A stretch of DNA of 64,000 nt from DYJK01 sp040755055. Its GTDB lineage: Bacteria; Bacteroidota; Ignavibacteria; Ignavibacteriales; Melioribacteraceae. The DNA lies in NCBI GenBank assembly GCA_040755055.1, contig JBFMBS010000021.1:1-64000 (forward strand). Direction: 5' to 3'. Below the pieces are notes generated by a model. It made no database searches, was not told the DNA's origin, and saw only the letters and a program-made list of their open reading frames with translations. The translations under genes and the position numbers were made by a program. Below are positions 26,567 to 35,381 of this stretch, piece after piece; the first letter of the stretch is position 1; each line of letters opens with the position of its first letter.

Positions 26567-27953
26567 TATAACTCATCACTTAACAATAAAGCCATTATTG
26601 TAATTGCCGCTGTGCCTAATTGCATTTCCCTGGGATGAACAGTTTCAAAAGTGTCGTTATCGGAATGGTGCACATCCATATATCTTTGATCATCCGGCAC
26701 AAAACCGATCAACGCTTTAGTATTTTTAATGTATGATACATCAACGCCGCTGCCGCCAGGTTTTATCCAATCAATACGGGCTAAATTTAATATTGGTAAC
26801 CAGTATTGCATTTTTTTGATGATAGAAGAATCAGCAGTTACCGAAAAACCTCTTGGAGTAAATGCACCCCTATCGGATTCAATCGCAGCAATATGAATCT
26901 CGTCTGAATCATCTGCGTATTTGCCGTATTCAATTCCGCCCCTGGAACCATTTTCTTCATTAATAAACAGTACACACCTAATTGTTCTTTTAGGTTTTAT
27001 TTCAAGTCTTCTCAATATGTCAGGCACTTCCATAGTCTGAATAGAAGGTGCACCGTCATCATGAGCGCCGCAGCCTTTGTCCCAACTATCAAAATGTCCG
27101 CCAACAACAATTATTTCTTTAGGTTTTTCTGAACCGGTAATTTCGCCAATGACATTATAAGATTGGACTTCGGGGAGATTCTTACAATCCAATTTAATTG
27201 TTACTTCTAACGTTGGTTCATCTTTTATTGCTTTACTCAAGAAGTCCGCATCATTAATACCGATACTACAGCTTGGGATTCTCCGGTAGAGTGTATCATA
27301 TAACATTAAACCGGTATGAGGAATGTTATCATTCTGTGAAGTGACCGACCTTACTATTGAGGCAACAGCACCGTACTTTGCAGCTTCTATCGCCCCACGT
27401 GTTCTCTGGTCAACTGCTTTACCATACCCTCAAAAGTATTAACCAATCCCTGATCAAAAGAACGGTTGAAAAAAACAATTTTTCCTTTAGCTAATTCGCT
27501 TTTTTCTTTTAACTCATCAAAACTTCCAACTTCAATAATTTGAGCAGTAATTCCGTTGTTACTTGTTCCATCACTTCCGCCTAGAGCAGTTATGTTCAGC
27601 ATCTTCCCCGAATATTTCCCGGATTTAGAAATTTGAGCTAATTCTGTTTTGCCTCTAATCCATTTTGGGACCATAACCGGTTGCAGCCAAACTTTATCGA
27701 ACTTATGTTCAACCATTTTTTCTCTAGCCCAATTAATTGCTTTTAATGATTGATCCGAGCCGCTTAACCTTGGTCCTATTTCGCATAATTCTTTTAACCA
27801 GCCGTAGCCGATATTTTCAGTCAAAGATGTTCGAATGATTCTCTCTGAAATTGTTGAGTAGATATTTGTGAAGTCTTCACTAGCTTGTGGATGCACCTGG
27901 TTTGAAATTAAAAATGCTATAAGTGTAAACAATAAAAATCTATATGGAATCAA
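26566..27953 (-). pseudogene. M28 family metallopeptidase (carboxypeptidase Q-like), frameshifted
   Basis: Two reading frames join into one M28 peptidase of about 460 residues. The N-terminal part (27387-27953) has a signal peptide, the ERIIRTSLTENIGYGWLKELCEIGPRLSGS start typical of plasma-glutamate-carboxypeptidase-like enzymes, and a PA-domain insert. The C-terminal part (26566 onward) has all zinc ligands: GGHFDSWD, AHDDGA, NEENGSRGG, ESDRG and VHHSDNDT. The frame changes near 27426-27430: after TTTGAGGG the expected YGKAVDQRTRGAIEAAKYG continues one frame over, as if one base were lost. The rest of the protein is undamaged, so this is either a very recent mutation or a sequencing/assembly error. 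Confidence 0.85.
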
Positions 27954-28028
27954 GTTGACCTCATGGTTGAATTTTGTAAACAGAAGTTAAATTGGATGAA
28001 GTCTAAAAGCAATTGGGGGATAATAAAA

Positions 28029-28048
28029 AACCCGCCGATTGGCGGGTT
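28029..28048 (-). terminator. Terminator after rpmB
   Basis: AACCCGCC-GATT-GGCGGGTT; read on the minus strand it is followed by TTTTTTATTA. It directly follows the L28 gene. Confidence 0.92.
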
Positions 28049-28060
28049 GAACGAAAAAGT

Positions 28061-28300
28061 TTATCTGGCTTTAATCTTCTTTTCTTGAACAAGTTTAGCA
28101 ACTTCTGAAGTGCCGTTTTTAGCTATTGTTCTTAATGCGCTTGCGGTTAATCGGACGGTGACAAACTTATTTAATTCTTTTACCCATATTCTTTTCTTCT
28201 GCAAATTAGGCAAGAATCTTCTTTTGCTTTTGTTATGAGCGTGTGAAATGCTGTTTCCACTTACCGGTCCAACACCCGATACTTGACATCTACGGGCCAT
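28061..28300 (-). CDS. rpmB: 50S ribosomal protein L28
   Basis: 79 residues, starting MARRCQVSGVGPVSGNSISHAHNKSKRRF, the standard L28 N-terminus, and containing VRLTASALRTIAKNG. The ATG at 28300 is supported by GAGGAG about 5 bases upstream; an in-frame ATG at 28312 would add MRRK and is unlikely. It is a single-gene unit with its own terminator. Confidence 0.97.
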   Translation of the reverse strand: MARRCQVSGVGPVSGNSISHAHNKSKRRFLPNLQKKRIWVKELNKFVTVRLTASALRTIAKNGTSEVAKLVQEKKIKAR

Positions 28301-28382
28301 TTTTCTCCTCAATTTTCAATTTTTTGACCGACAAATATATAAAAATTATCTGAATCAGGAAATTTTTATAGAGAATAAAAAT

Positions 28383-28410
28383 AAAAAAAGCGGCTTGGAG
28401 ACCGCTTTTT
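28383..28410 (-). terminator. Terminator after ferritin gene
   Basis: AAAAAGCGGC-TTGGAG-ACCGCTTTTT: a stem with A and T tracts on its flanks, just past the ferritin stop codon. Confidence 0.88.
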
Positions 28411-28417
28411 CTGGAGT

Positions 28418-28906
28418 TTATGCTCTACTGCCAAGCTCTCTATCAAGCATGTAAAGAGCCCCTTTGTTATCACCTATCAATTTGAATTTATGAATTATCT
28501 GCAATACAGTGGCAACTTCTTCTACTTGTTCTGTTACAAACCAATTCATAAAGATGTTGGTTGCATGGTCTTTTTCCGAGTTTGCCAAATCAACAATCTT
28601 ATTGATTCTATCCGTTATATATAGTTCATGTTTATAAGCTTCTTCGAACACTTCTTGCGCTGATTTCCACTCGAATTTTGGTTTTTCTATCGATTCCAAC
28701 GATACCCGTCCGGCAACTTCACAAACATATTTATAAATTTTCATTGCATGTCCGTATTCTTCCTCGGATTGTTTTTTCATCCAGGCGGCAAAACCGCTCC
28801 AGTTCTCTGACTCGAAGTAAGCAGACATTGACAAATATATATATGATGAAAACAACTCGGCATTTATCTGGTCATTAAGTGCTTTTTGCATTTTTTCAGA
28901 TATCAT
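28418..28906 (-). CDS. Non-heme ferritin
   Basis: 162 residues of a four-helix-bundle ferritin (FtnA type). It starts MISEKMQKALNDQINAELFSSYIYLSMSAYFE with the first ferroxidase glutamate, followed by KKQSEEEYGHAMKIYKYV (E and H ligands) and NWFVTEQVEEVATVLQII. It stores iron in the cytoplasm and oxidises Fe(II). An AAGGAG ribosome site precedes the ATG. It is a single-gene unit. Confidence 0.95.
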   Translation of the reverse strand: MISEKMQKALNDQINAELFSSYIYLSMSAYFESENWSGFAAWMKKQSEEEYGHAMKIYKYVCEVAGRVSLESIEKPKFEWKSAQEVFEEAYKHELYITDRINKIVDLANSEKDHATNIFMNWFVTEQVEEVATVLQIIHKFKLIGDNKGALYMLDRELGSRA

Positions 28907-29002
28907 AAAATCTCCTTATTTTATTAATGAAATAATTCATAATTAAAAATATCTAATAACATCGTCTAATTCAATTTTGATAAGTAACTTTACCGCACCG
29001 AT

Positions 29003-29725
29003 ATGATTAAAAAACTGCTTAAAAAAGTATGGGGAGCTCTTAAAATTATTACCTCTATCTTTATACTTTATAACATGTTTGTACTCTTTATAGTTCTATT
29101 TTTCAGATTGATTGACCCGGCTTCGACAGCTTTTTTTTACAGCAATATTGCAGATACGGTTACAACGTTATTTTCTACCGATGATATTAAATACAAACCG
29201 GTCAGCATTGATAATGTTTCGAGGTTCGTACCCTTAGCTGTGATTGCTTCCGAAGACCAACTCTTTTTTGAACACTTTGGATTTGATTTCGAACAGATAG
29301 AAAAAGCGATGAAAGAAAATACATACCGTAAAAGAAAACGTGGGGCAAGCACCTTAACCATGCAAGTTGCCAAAAATCTTTTTTTATGGCCGGGGAAAGA
29401 TTTTGTTAGAAAGGGAATAGAAGCATATTATACTTTAGTGCTTGAACTTTTATGGAGTAAGAAAAGAATCATCGAAGTTTATCTTAACGTTGCCGAAATG
29501 GGAAAAGGTGTTTACGGTGTTAACCAGGCATCTAAAATCTTCTATAAAAAATCACCTTCTAAACTTAATATGGCCCAATCAGCTACATTAGCTGCTATAT
29601 TGCCAAATCCAAAGAAACGAAACCCGGCAAGACCGAGTGCTTATGTTGTAGGAAGACGACAAAGGATAATGTCCCAAATGAATTCTATTGGCGGGATTAC
29701 CTATATAAAACAGAATTTGGATTAA
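29003..29725 (+). CDS. mtgA: Monofunctional peptidoglycan glycosyltransferase
   Basis: 240 residues. One N-terminal membrane anchor (about 15-38) is followed by a GT51 domain with the catalytic-glutamate motif SEDQLFFEHFGFD, GASTLTMQVAKNLFLW, and KKRIIEVYLNVAEMGKGVYGVNQAS. There is no transpeptidase domain, so it is MtgA rather than a class A PBP. It polymerises lipid II on the periplasmic face. It ends overlapping the convergent adhesin-E-like gene by 4 bases. Confidence 0.93.
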   Translation: MIKKLLKKVWGALKIITSIFILYNMFVLFIVLFFRLIDPASTAFFYSNIADTVTTLFSTDDIKYKPVSIDNVSRFVPLAVIASEDQLFFEHFGFDFEQIEKAMKENTYRKRKRGASTLTMQVAKNLFLWPGKDFVRKGIEAYYTLVLELLWSKKRIIEVYLNVAEMGKGVYGVNQASKIFYKKSPSKLNMAQSATLAAILPNPKKRNPARPSAYVVGRRQRIMSQMNSIGGITYIKQNLD

Positions 29726-30195
29726 TTCTTATTTGCAGATTCGACTTGTTTTAAGCAATGCAGCAACACAGCTTCAACATTCGATCCTTCCATAATCGGC
29801 GAACTGTACCGGTAATCTTTGTTATCCATGTTGCGCTGATAAGTATAACCTTTGATTACATTATTCTTATTATCGTATAAAATTATTTGAAGTATGCTGT
29901 ATCGTTTCAATTTTTTATTTAGCAAAAAGTATGTTTTGGTTTTGTAAATTTTATTATTGACCGCTTCTAAGGTAACCGGCGGATCATTTTCTTCTAGTAC
30001 CCAAACATAGATATCACCTTCTTTGGATATTGTAAGTCCGTTTGTATTGATATAAATCTTCTCCCCGTTATCAACTTTTACCGGCAGCCAGTTATCTTTA
30101 TAAGTTTGGGCATAGAGAGTATTGAAGAATAAAAAGAGGGGTGCGGCAAGCAGAGTATATTTAAGAATATTTATCGAAGTATTATTCATAAACAT
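29722..30195 (-). CDS. Surface-adhesin E-like exported protein
   Basis: About 157 residues with a signal peptide ending LYAQ, then a small beta-rich domain (NWLPVKVDNGEKIYINTNGLTISKEGDIYVWVLEE ... SILQIILYDNKNNVI) like the surface-adhesin E family found in Neisseria/Haemophilus and many environmental bacteria. The start is uncertain: ATG at 30195 or 30189. The longer in-frame start at 30219 reads back into a tRNA-Ser relic and is unlikely. The promoter region therefore coincides with that relic. Confidence 0.7.
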   Translation of the reverse strand: MFMNNTSINILKYTLLAAPLFLFFNTLYAQTYKDNWLPVKVDNGEKIYINTNGLTISKEGDIYVWVLEENDPPVTLEAVNNKIYKTKTYFLLNKKLKRYSILQIILYDNKNNVIKGYTYQRNMDNKDYRYSSPIMEGSNVEAVLLHCLKQVESANKN

Positions 30196-30199
30196 TTTG

Positions 30200-30281
30200 C
30201 GGAAAAGGGGGATTCTCACAAAGTGATCCTATGGGAGAACCCCCCGGTTCCGATTACTCGGGACAACGGTTTTCGAGACCG
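30200..30281 (-). pseudogene. Disrupted tRNA-Ser(CGA) copy, left
   Basis: It shares with the intact tRNA-Ser(CGA) the 3' acceptor region (GCGGAAAAGGGGGATT on the plus strand), the long variable arm (CCGATTACTCGGGACAACGG) and the anticodon arm (TTTTCGAGACCG). About 23 foreign bases interrupt the T loop, and the D arm and 5' acceptor are missing or unrecognisable. Confidence 0.8.
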
Positions 30282-30400
30282 TTTATTCTCACATTAAGAT
30301 GACTTTGTAAAATCACTCAACACCTTTCATGTTTTAAATAACAACTTTATTTTTATCACACTTCCAAGTTTCATAAATAAATTTCAAAGTATTACACAAG

Positions 30401-30489
30401 CGGAAAGGGGGGGATTCGAACCCCCGGTCCCGATTACTCGGGACAACGGTTTTCGAGACCGCCGCATTCAACCACTCTGCCACCTTTCC
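30401..30489 (-). tRNA. tRNA-Ser(CGA)
   Basis: 89-nt type II tRNA on the minus strand: acceptor GGAAAGG/CCTTTCC with discriminator G, anticodon stem GCGGT/ACCGT around CTCGAAA (anticodon CGA), long variable arm TCCCGAGTAATCGGGA, T arm GGGGGTTCGAATCCCCC. CCA is not encoded. Confidence 0.95.
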
Positions 30490-30574
30490 AAAATTTTTTC
30501 ATTTTTGATTACTGATTAATTGTAGAACAACGGTAATTAAATAATCAATTTTGTAATAACTGTTACTATAACTT

Positions 30575-30652
30575 AGGGCAACATTTTTGACCGCCGCATT
30601 TCACGCTAAGAGTGATCTCGCTCCGCGATGACAATAACTCTGTCACCTTTCC
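30575..30652 (-). pseudogene. Disrupted tRNA-Ser(CGA) copy, right
   Basis: It matches the 5' half of the intact gene (GACCGCCGCATT and ACTCTGTCACCTTTCC on the plus strand), but 35 bases (30602-30636) are inserted in the D loop. The insert resembles a known palindromic repeat type (AGTGATCTCGCTCCGCGATGACAAT). The variable-arm side is degenerate and the 3' acceptor is missing. Confidence 0.75.
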
Positions 30653-30771
30653 AATTTTTACATTTCTAAGTTATTAAATAAAATTATCTTTTTCAGAAAC
30701 ATTCTTTATAGCAAACCGGCAAAATTTTTTTGTCTAAACTGTAATTAATATATTTGCAAAGTGCTTTACAC

Positions 30772-30858
30772 GGAGAGGTGCAAGAGTGGTTGAATTGGCT
30801 ACCCTGGAAAGGTAGTGTACTCGCAAGGGTACCGTGGGTTCGAATCCCACTCTCTCCG
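30772..30858 (+). tRNA. tRNA-Ser(GGA)
   Basis: 87-nt type II tRNA: acceptor GGAGAGG/TCTCTCC with discriminator G, anticodon stem CTACC/GGTAG around CTGGAAA (anticodon GGA), long variable arm, T arm GTGGGTTCGAATCCCAC. CCA is not encoded. Confidence 0.95.
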
Positions 30859-31167
30859 CAATTATTGTATTGACTACAATAAATCGTTCCGAAATTCGTT
30901 GTTCTAAATTTTTTTTGTTAAATACCCTTTATGGGAATCCTCCCTCCGTAGTTTCTAACTGATTCATGTTGTGCCTTTTGACCAATGCAATATTTATTGT
31001 AATTCTGTATCATTGCAATAAGCAATAAAAGGTTGAGTATGTTAAGCGATAAACCACGCCAATTAATGTTTTATCTTATAATTTACCTTACGCAAGGTTT
31101 ACTCGATGTTGAAAAAGCTTTGGTTTGTAAAACAATTTTTTTATTTAAAAAGAAAAATTTGTTTGTC
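30859..31167. other. Leader region of the carbohydrate locus
   Basis: 309 bases between tRNA-Ser(GGA) and the DUF4091 gene. A small hairpin, ATTGTA-TTGAC-TACAAT, follows the tRNA. An in-frame ATG at 31033 exists, but the extension it would add looks unlike a protein N-terminus. The main feature is the left arm of a perfect 14-bp inverted repeat (listed separately). Confidence 0.5.
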
Positions 31168-31186
31168 ATGCCTAAACCTTGCGTAA
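31088..31186. promoter_or_regulatory. Perfect 14-bp inverted repeat spanning the DUF4091 start
   Basis: TTACGCAAGGTTTA (31088-31101) and its exact reverse complement TAAACCTTGCGTAA (31173-31186) are 71 bases apart. The right arm overlaps the first codons (ATG at 31168). It could be a paired operator for a looping regulator or an RNA stem hiding the start; which is not decidable from sequence. Confidence 0.5.
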
Positions 31187-32994
31187 CATGTGTTATAATC
31201 TCATTGCTGCTCTTCGTTAATGGCTTAGCCGGCGCTCAGAATCTTTTGCCCGGATCAATCGATTCGACACGTTTACCCATTATAAAACCACATTATCAAA
31301 AAGAATTGCTGTTAGACTACTGCTTGGAGCCGGGAAAGTGGGATACTGTAAAACACGGATTAAATGTTTCTGTAGTCTCTACAAATGAAATATTTTTTAG
31401 AACAGAAGTCCCTAACTTAAAACGGGCTTCCCAAAAGTTTGAAGCAGTAGCATGGAAAGGTGAGAGAATAAATCTTGAACTGCTGATTTGGTCGCCCGAT
31501 ACTCTTAAACAGATAAACATTGAGTTAAACGAACTTAAAAGCAGCGCCAATAACAAGATATCAAAAAAGAATTGTCAAGCATACTTGGTGCGTTACGTTG
31601 TTTCAAACTTTCCGTACAATTCAGACCAATACGTTTGCGGTGTTGGTCCAACAAACTCAGGTTATCTGCTGCCTGATAGGTTTGAAGAGTTTGAAAGGTT
31701 CGAATTACCCGGAAGAACTGTTAGACCTATCTGGATTTCAATCGATATTCCCCGTAACGCCAAAGCCGGTTTGTATGAAAGCGTAATAACAGTTACTTCC
31801 GAAAAAGAATCGCTAAATATTCCAATTGAAATACGTCTATTGGATCTCGCGTTGCCCCCTCCTCAAAAATGGAGCTATAGATTAGACCTCTGGCAAAATC
31901 CATGGGTGATTGCAGATTATTATAATGTAAAGCCGTGGAGCCATGAGTTAGAAATTCTCCTACAGAAACATTTAAAACTCTACGCCAAAGCCGGGGGAAA
32001 GTATATTACCACTTACGCGGTTCATTCTCCGTGGGCAGATAATTCTTATCATCTCGAAAAAAGTATGATCAATTGGATAAAACAAAAAGACGGGAAATGG
32101 AAATTCGACTACACAATTTTTGATCAGTATATAGAACTAGCACATAGTGTTGGTATCACTGAGGCTATTACAGTTTACACCCTTATTCCCTGGGGAGATC
32201 GATTTGTTTATTACGATGAAGCGGCAAAAAATTTTGTTACCGATCATTGGCCGGTAAATTCAGAGACTTATGAGAAAAATATAAATACTTTTCTTACCGA
32301 TCTGAGAAAACACCTGAAGGTAAAAGGTTGGTACAACAAAACGTTTTTGGGAATAAACGAAAATGAATTGCAGCAAACCCTGAATGTTATTGAACTAATA
32401 AAAAAGAATTCTAACGATTGGAAAATTTCTTATGCCGGCTATTGGCACCAGGAATTGAATGGTTTGGTAGATGACTATTCGTGCCAGATTGCTTTTGAAC
32501 CATCGATCGAGGAAATACAAAGTAGAATTAAGGATAATAAATTCACTACAACGTATGTATGCTGCATACCGGCAAAGCCGAATAATTTCCTTAACTCTCC
32601 TCCTATCGAAGGGAGATGGCTCTCATGGTATATCGAAGCGAAAGGTTACAGCGGATTTCTAAGATGGGCTTATGATGCATGGCCTTCCGATCCGGAACGG
32701 GACGCACGACATATTTTTTGGCCGGGCGGCGATGCTTTTCTTGTTTATCCGGGTGGTAATAGCTGCATAAGATTCGAGAAAATGAGAGAAGGTATTGTTG
32801 ATTTCGAAAAAATTAAAATCGTCCGGTCAAGAATTAAAAAGAGCGACGACCCGACTATTAAAAAATTATGGACTGAGTTTGAAATCAATCAGCTAAAAAT
32901 TCTTGACGAGAAAAAATATATTAGTGCCGACCTGGAAAACATGGTTAGTGAAGGTATGCGAATCATAAACGAAATTACTACTATGTTGAAATAA
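31168..32994 (+). CDS. Exported DUF4091 glycoside hydrolase-like protein
   Basis: 608 residues from the ATG at 31168, which begins a proper signal peptide (MPKPCVTCVIISLLLFVNGLAGA). An N-terminal beta-sandwich region (about 80-230) leads into a TIM-barrel-like part. The C-terminal segment GFLRWAYDAWPSDPERDARHIFWPGGDAFLVYPGG ... RFEKMREGIVDFEKIKIV is the DUF4091 signature. DUF4091 proteins occur in polysaccharide-use loci; the activity is mostly unknown. It heads the carbohydrate locus and is followed by a GH3 enzyme after 81 bases. Confidence 0.85.
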   Translation: MPKPCVTCVIISLLLFVNGLAGAQNLLPGSIDSTRLPIIKPHYQKELLLDYCLEPGKWDTVKHGLNVSVVSTNEIFFRTEVPNLKRASQKFEAVAWKGERINLELLIWSPDTLKQINIELNELKSSANNKISKKNCQAYLVRYVVSNFPYNSDQYVCGVGPTNSGYLLPDRFEEFERFELPGRTVRPIWISIDIPRNAKAGLYESVITVTSEKESLNIPIEIRLLDLALPPPQKWSYRLDLWQNPWVIADYYNVKPWSHELEILLQKHLKLYAKAGGKYITTYAVHSPWADNSYHLEKSMINWIKQKDGKWKFDYTIFDQYIELAHSVGITEAITVYTLIPWGDRFVYYDEAAKNFVTDHWPVNSETYEKNINTFLTDLRKHLKVKGWYNKTFLGINENELQQTLNVIELIKKNSNDWKISYAGYWHQELNGLVDDYSCQIAFEPSIEEIQSRIKDNKFTTTYVCCIPAKPNNFLNSPPIEGRWLSWYIEAKGYSGFLRWAYDAWPSDPERDARHIFWPGGDAFLVYPGGNSCIRFEKMREGIVDFEKIKIVRSRIKKSDDPTIKKLWTEFEINQLKILDEKKYISADLENMVSEGMRIINEITTMLK

Positions 32995-33075
32995 GATGAT
33001 TGAGCACCACAATACCGGGTCGCACAGATTCCGGTTTAATTCATAAATAACATACAACAAAAAATCCATACGATT

Positions 33076-35355
33076 ATGAAACGAATATCAACTTCAGTTA
33101 TAATATTAGTCATAACTTTTTTTGTAACAGTCAGCTACGGTCAGAATAAAAGCGAAGATCAGAAAAAAGATATCGCTCAAAAAGTAGATTCTGTTTTGAG
33201 CTTGATGACACTTGATGAAAAGATTGGTCAGCTTAACCAATACAATGATGACTGGCAAGCCACCGGTCCTGTAACTATTGATAACGATAAAGTAAGCCAG
33301 GTATTAAACGGAAAAGTTGGATCGATACTTAATTGTATGGGGACCGAGCGTACAAAAAGCTGGCAGAAAATTGCAATGCAGTCGCGGTTAAAAATACCTT
33401 TGCTTTTTGGTCAGGATGTAGTTCATGGATACAAAACTACTTTCCCGATTCCGCTGGCGGAATCATGCAGCTGGGATTTGGATGCAATAGAATTATCTGC
33501 AAGGATTTCTGCAACAGAAGCGAGCGCAAGCGGAATCCACTGGACTTTTGCGCCGATGGTTGATATTGCAAGAGATCCACGTTGGGGAAGAGCAATGGAA
33601 GGAGCCGGGGAAGATCAATACTTAGCTTCTAAAATAGCTTATGATAGAGTGAAAGGATTTCAAGGCGATAAACCGGGAGAAATTAATTCTCTGCTTGCTT
33701 GTGCCAAACATTTTGCTGCCTACGGTGCTGTGATTGGCGGAAGAGACTACAATTCTGTTGATATGAGCGACAGATTACTTTGGGAAGTTTATCTGCCTCC
33801 GTTTAAAGCCGCTCTTGATGCCGGTGCTGCAACCTTTATGACATCCTTCAACGATATCAATGGTGTGCCTTCTACTGGGAATAAATATCTACTTCGGGAT
33901 ATATTAAAAGAAAAATGGAGCTTTGAAGGATTTGTTGTAAGCGATTGGGGTTCTGTTGGTGAGATGATAAGACACGGCAATGTAAAAAATGAATATGAAG
34001 CTGCGCTCTCTGCAATTACAGCCGGTTGCGATATGGATATGGAGAGCCGCTGTTATATAAATAATCTTGCACAGCTTGTGCATGATGGCAAAGTATCAAC
34101 AGCGTTAATTGATGATGCAGTAAAAAGAATTTTAAAAAAGAAATTTGAGATTGGTTTGTTTGATGATCCTTACAAGTTTTGCGATCCGGAAAGAGAGAAG
34201 AAAGAATTAAATAATCCCGATCATGCGGCTGCTGCAAGAGAGATGGCAAGAAAAAGTATTGTTCTACTGAAAAATGTGACACATCCCGCTATTAGCGAGG
34301 AAAATAATCTTTTGCCTTTATCAAAGGATATAAAAACAATTGCGTTCATCGGACCGCTTGTAAAAGAATTGAAACAGAACAAGGGATTCTGGGATGTTGA
34401 TGTACCGGGAGTCGATTCAAATTTTATAGTATCGCAATGGGAGGGACTCAAGAATAAAGTTGGTGATAAAACAAAACTTTTGTACGCTAAGGGCTGCGAT
34501 ATCGAAGGTGAAAATAGAGATGGATTTGCCGAAGCAATAGCTGTTGCAAAACAAGCTGATGTAGTAATTCTAAGTATTGGTGAGCGGCGCGATATGTCCG
34601 GCGAAGCAAGAAGCCGAAGCAATATAAATATTCCTGGTGTTCAGGAAGATTTGCTAAAAGAGTTATTGGCAACCGGCAAACCGGTTGTAGTTCTTATCAA
34701 TGCCGGTCGTCCGCTGGTATTCAATTTTACTGCCGATAATGCTCAAGCAATATTGTACACGTGGTGGCTCGGCAGTGAAGCTGGTAACGCAATTGCAGAT
34801 GTATTGTTTGGTGATTATAACCCGTCCGCAAAACTTACGATGACCTTTCCGCAAAGTGTTGGGCAAATACCAATTTATTACAGTCATTTAAATACCGGCA
34901 GACCGGCGCTAAATGACGAAGATCGTTTTTATAGAAGTGCTTATACTGATTTGTCGATATATCCAAAGTACGAATTTGGATATGGGCTGAGTTACACTAC
35001 ATTTCAATACAGCGAATTACGATTGAGCAAACACAAAATGAAACACGATGAAAAGATTGATGTTTCGGTGGCAATTACAAATACCGGTAAATATGCCGGG
35101 GAAGAAATTGTGCAGCTCTATCTGCGAGATGTTGTCGGTTCAATCGCCCGACCGGTTCAGGAGTTGAAAGATTTTAAGAAAATAAAATTAGAAGCCGGGG
35201 AGACTAAAACAATTACATTTAGTATTGATAGTGAAAAACTTTCCTTCTACAATCAAAAATTGGAATGGACAGCCGAACCGGGAGAATTTGAATTAATGAT
35301 TGGCGCTTCGTCAAAAGATATTCGATTAACAGATCATTTTGAATTGACTGAATAA
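33076..35355 (+). CDS. bglX: Beta-glucosidase/beta-xylosidase, GH3
   Basis: 759 residues: signal peptide, GH3 N-terminal barrel with the nucleophile aspartate in GFVVSDWGSV (about residue 293), GH3 C-terminal domain with the likely acid/base region around RRDMSGEARSRSNINIPGVQ, and a fibronectin-III-like end (LRLSKHKMKHDEKIDVSVAITNTGKYAGEEIVQLYLRD). Length and order match periplasmic BglX. It probably releases glucose or related sugars from oligosaccharides in the periplasm; exact linkage unknown. Confidence 0.93.
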   Translation: MKRISTSVIILVITFFVTVSYGQNKSEDQKKDIAQKVDSVLSLMTLDEKIGQLNQYNDDWQATGPVTIDNDKVSQVLNGKVGSILNCMGTERTKSWQKIAMQSRLKIPLLFGQDVVHGYKTTFPIPLAESCSWDLDAIELSARISATEASASGIHWTFAPMVDIARDPRWGRAMEGAGEDQYLASKIAYDRVKGFQGDKPGEINSLLACAKHFAAYGAVIGGRDYNSVDMSDRLLWEVYLPPFKAALDAGAATFMTSFNDINGVPSTGNKYLLRDILKEKWSFEGFVVSDWGSVGEMIRHGNVKNEYEAALSAITAGCDMDMESRCYINNLAQLVHDGKVSTALIDDAVKRILKKKFEIGLFDDPYKFCDPEREKKELNNPDHAAAAREMARKSIVLLKNVTHPAISEENNLLPLSKDIKTIAFIGPLVKELKQNKGFWDVDVPGVDSNFIVSQWEGLKNKVGDKTKLLYAKGCDIEGENRDGFAEAIAVAKQADVVILSIGERRDMSGEARSRSNINIPGVQEDLLKELLATGKPVVVLINAGRPLVFNFTADNAQAILYTWWLGSEAGNAIADVLFGDYNPSAKLTMTFPQSVGQIPIYYSHLNTGRPALNDEDRFYRSAYTDLSIYPKYEFGYGLSYTTFQYSELRLSKHKMKHDEKIDVSVAITNTGKYAGEEIVQLYLRDVVGSIARPVQELKDFKKIKLEAGETKTITFSIDSEKLSFYNQKLEWTAEPGEFELMIGASSKDIRLTDHFELTE

Positions 35356-35381
35356 TTAGGAATCATGAAAAACAATTACTG

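Noticed and set aside
31033..31167. An upstream in-frame start for the DUF4091 protein
   Set aside because: It would put 45 unlikely residues ahead of a clean signal peptide starting at 31168.
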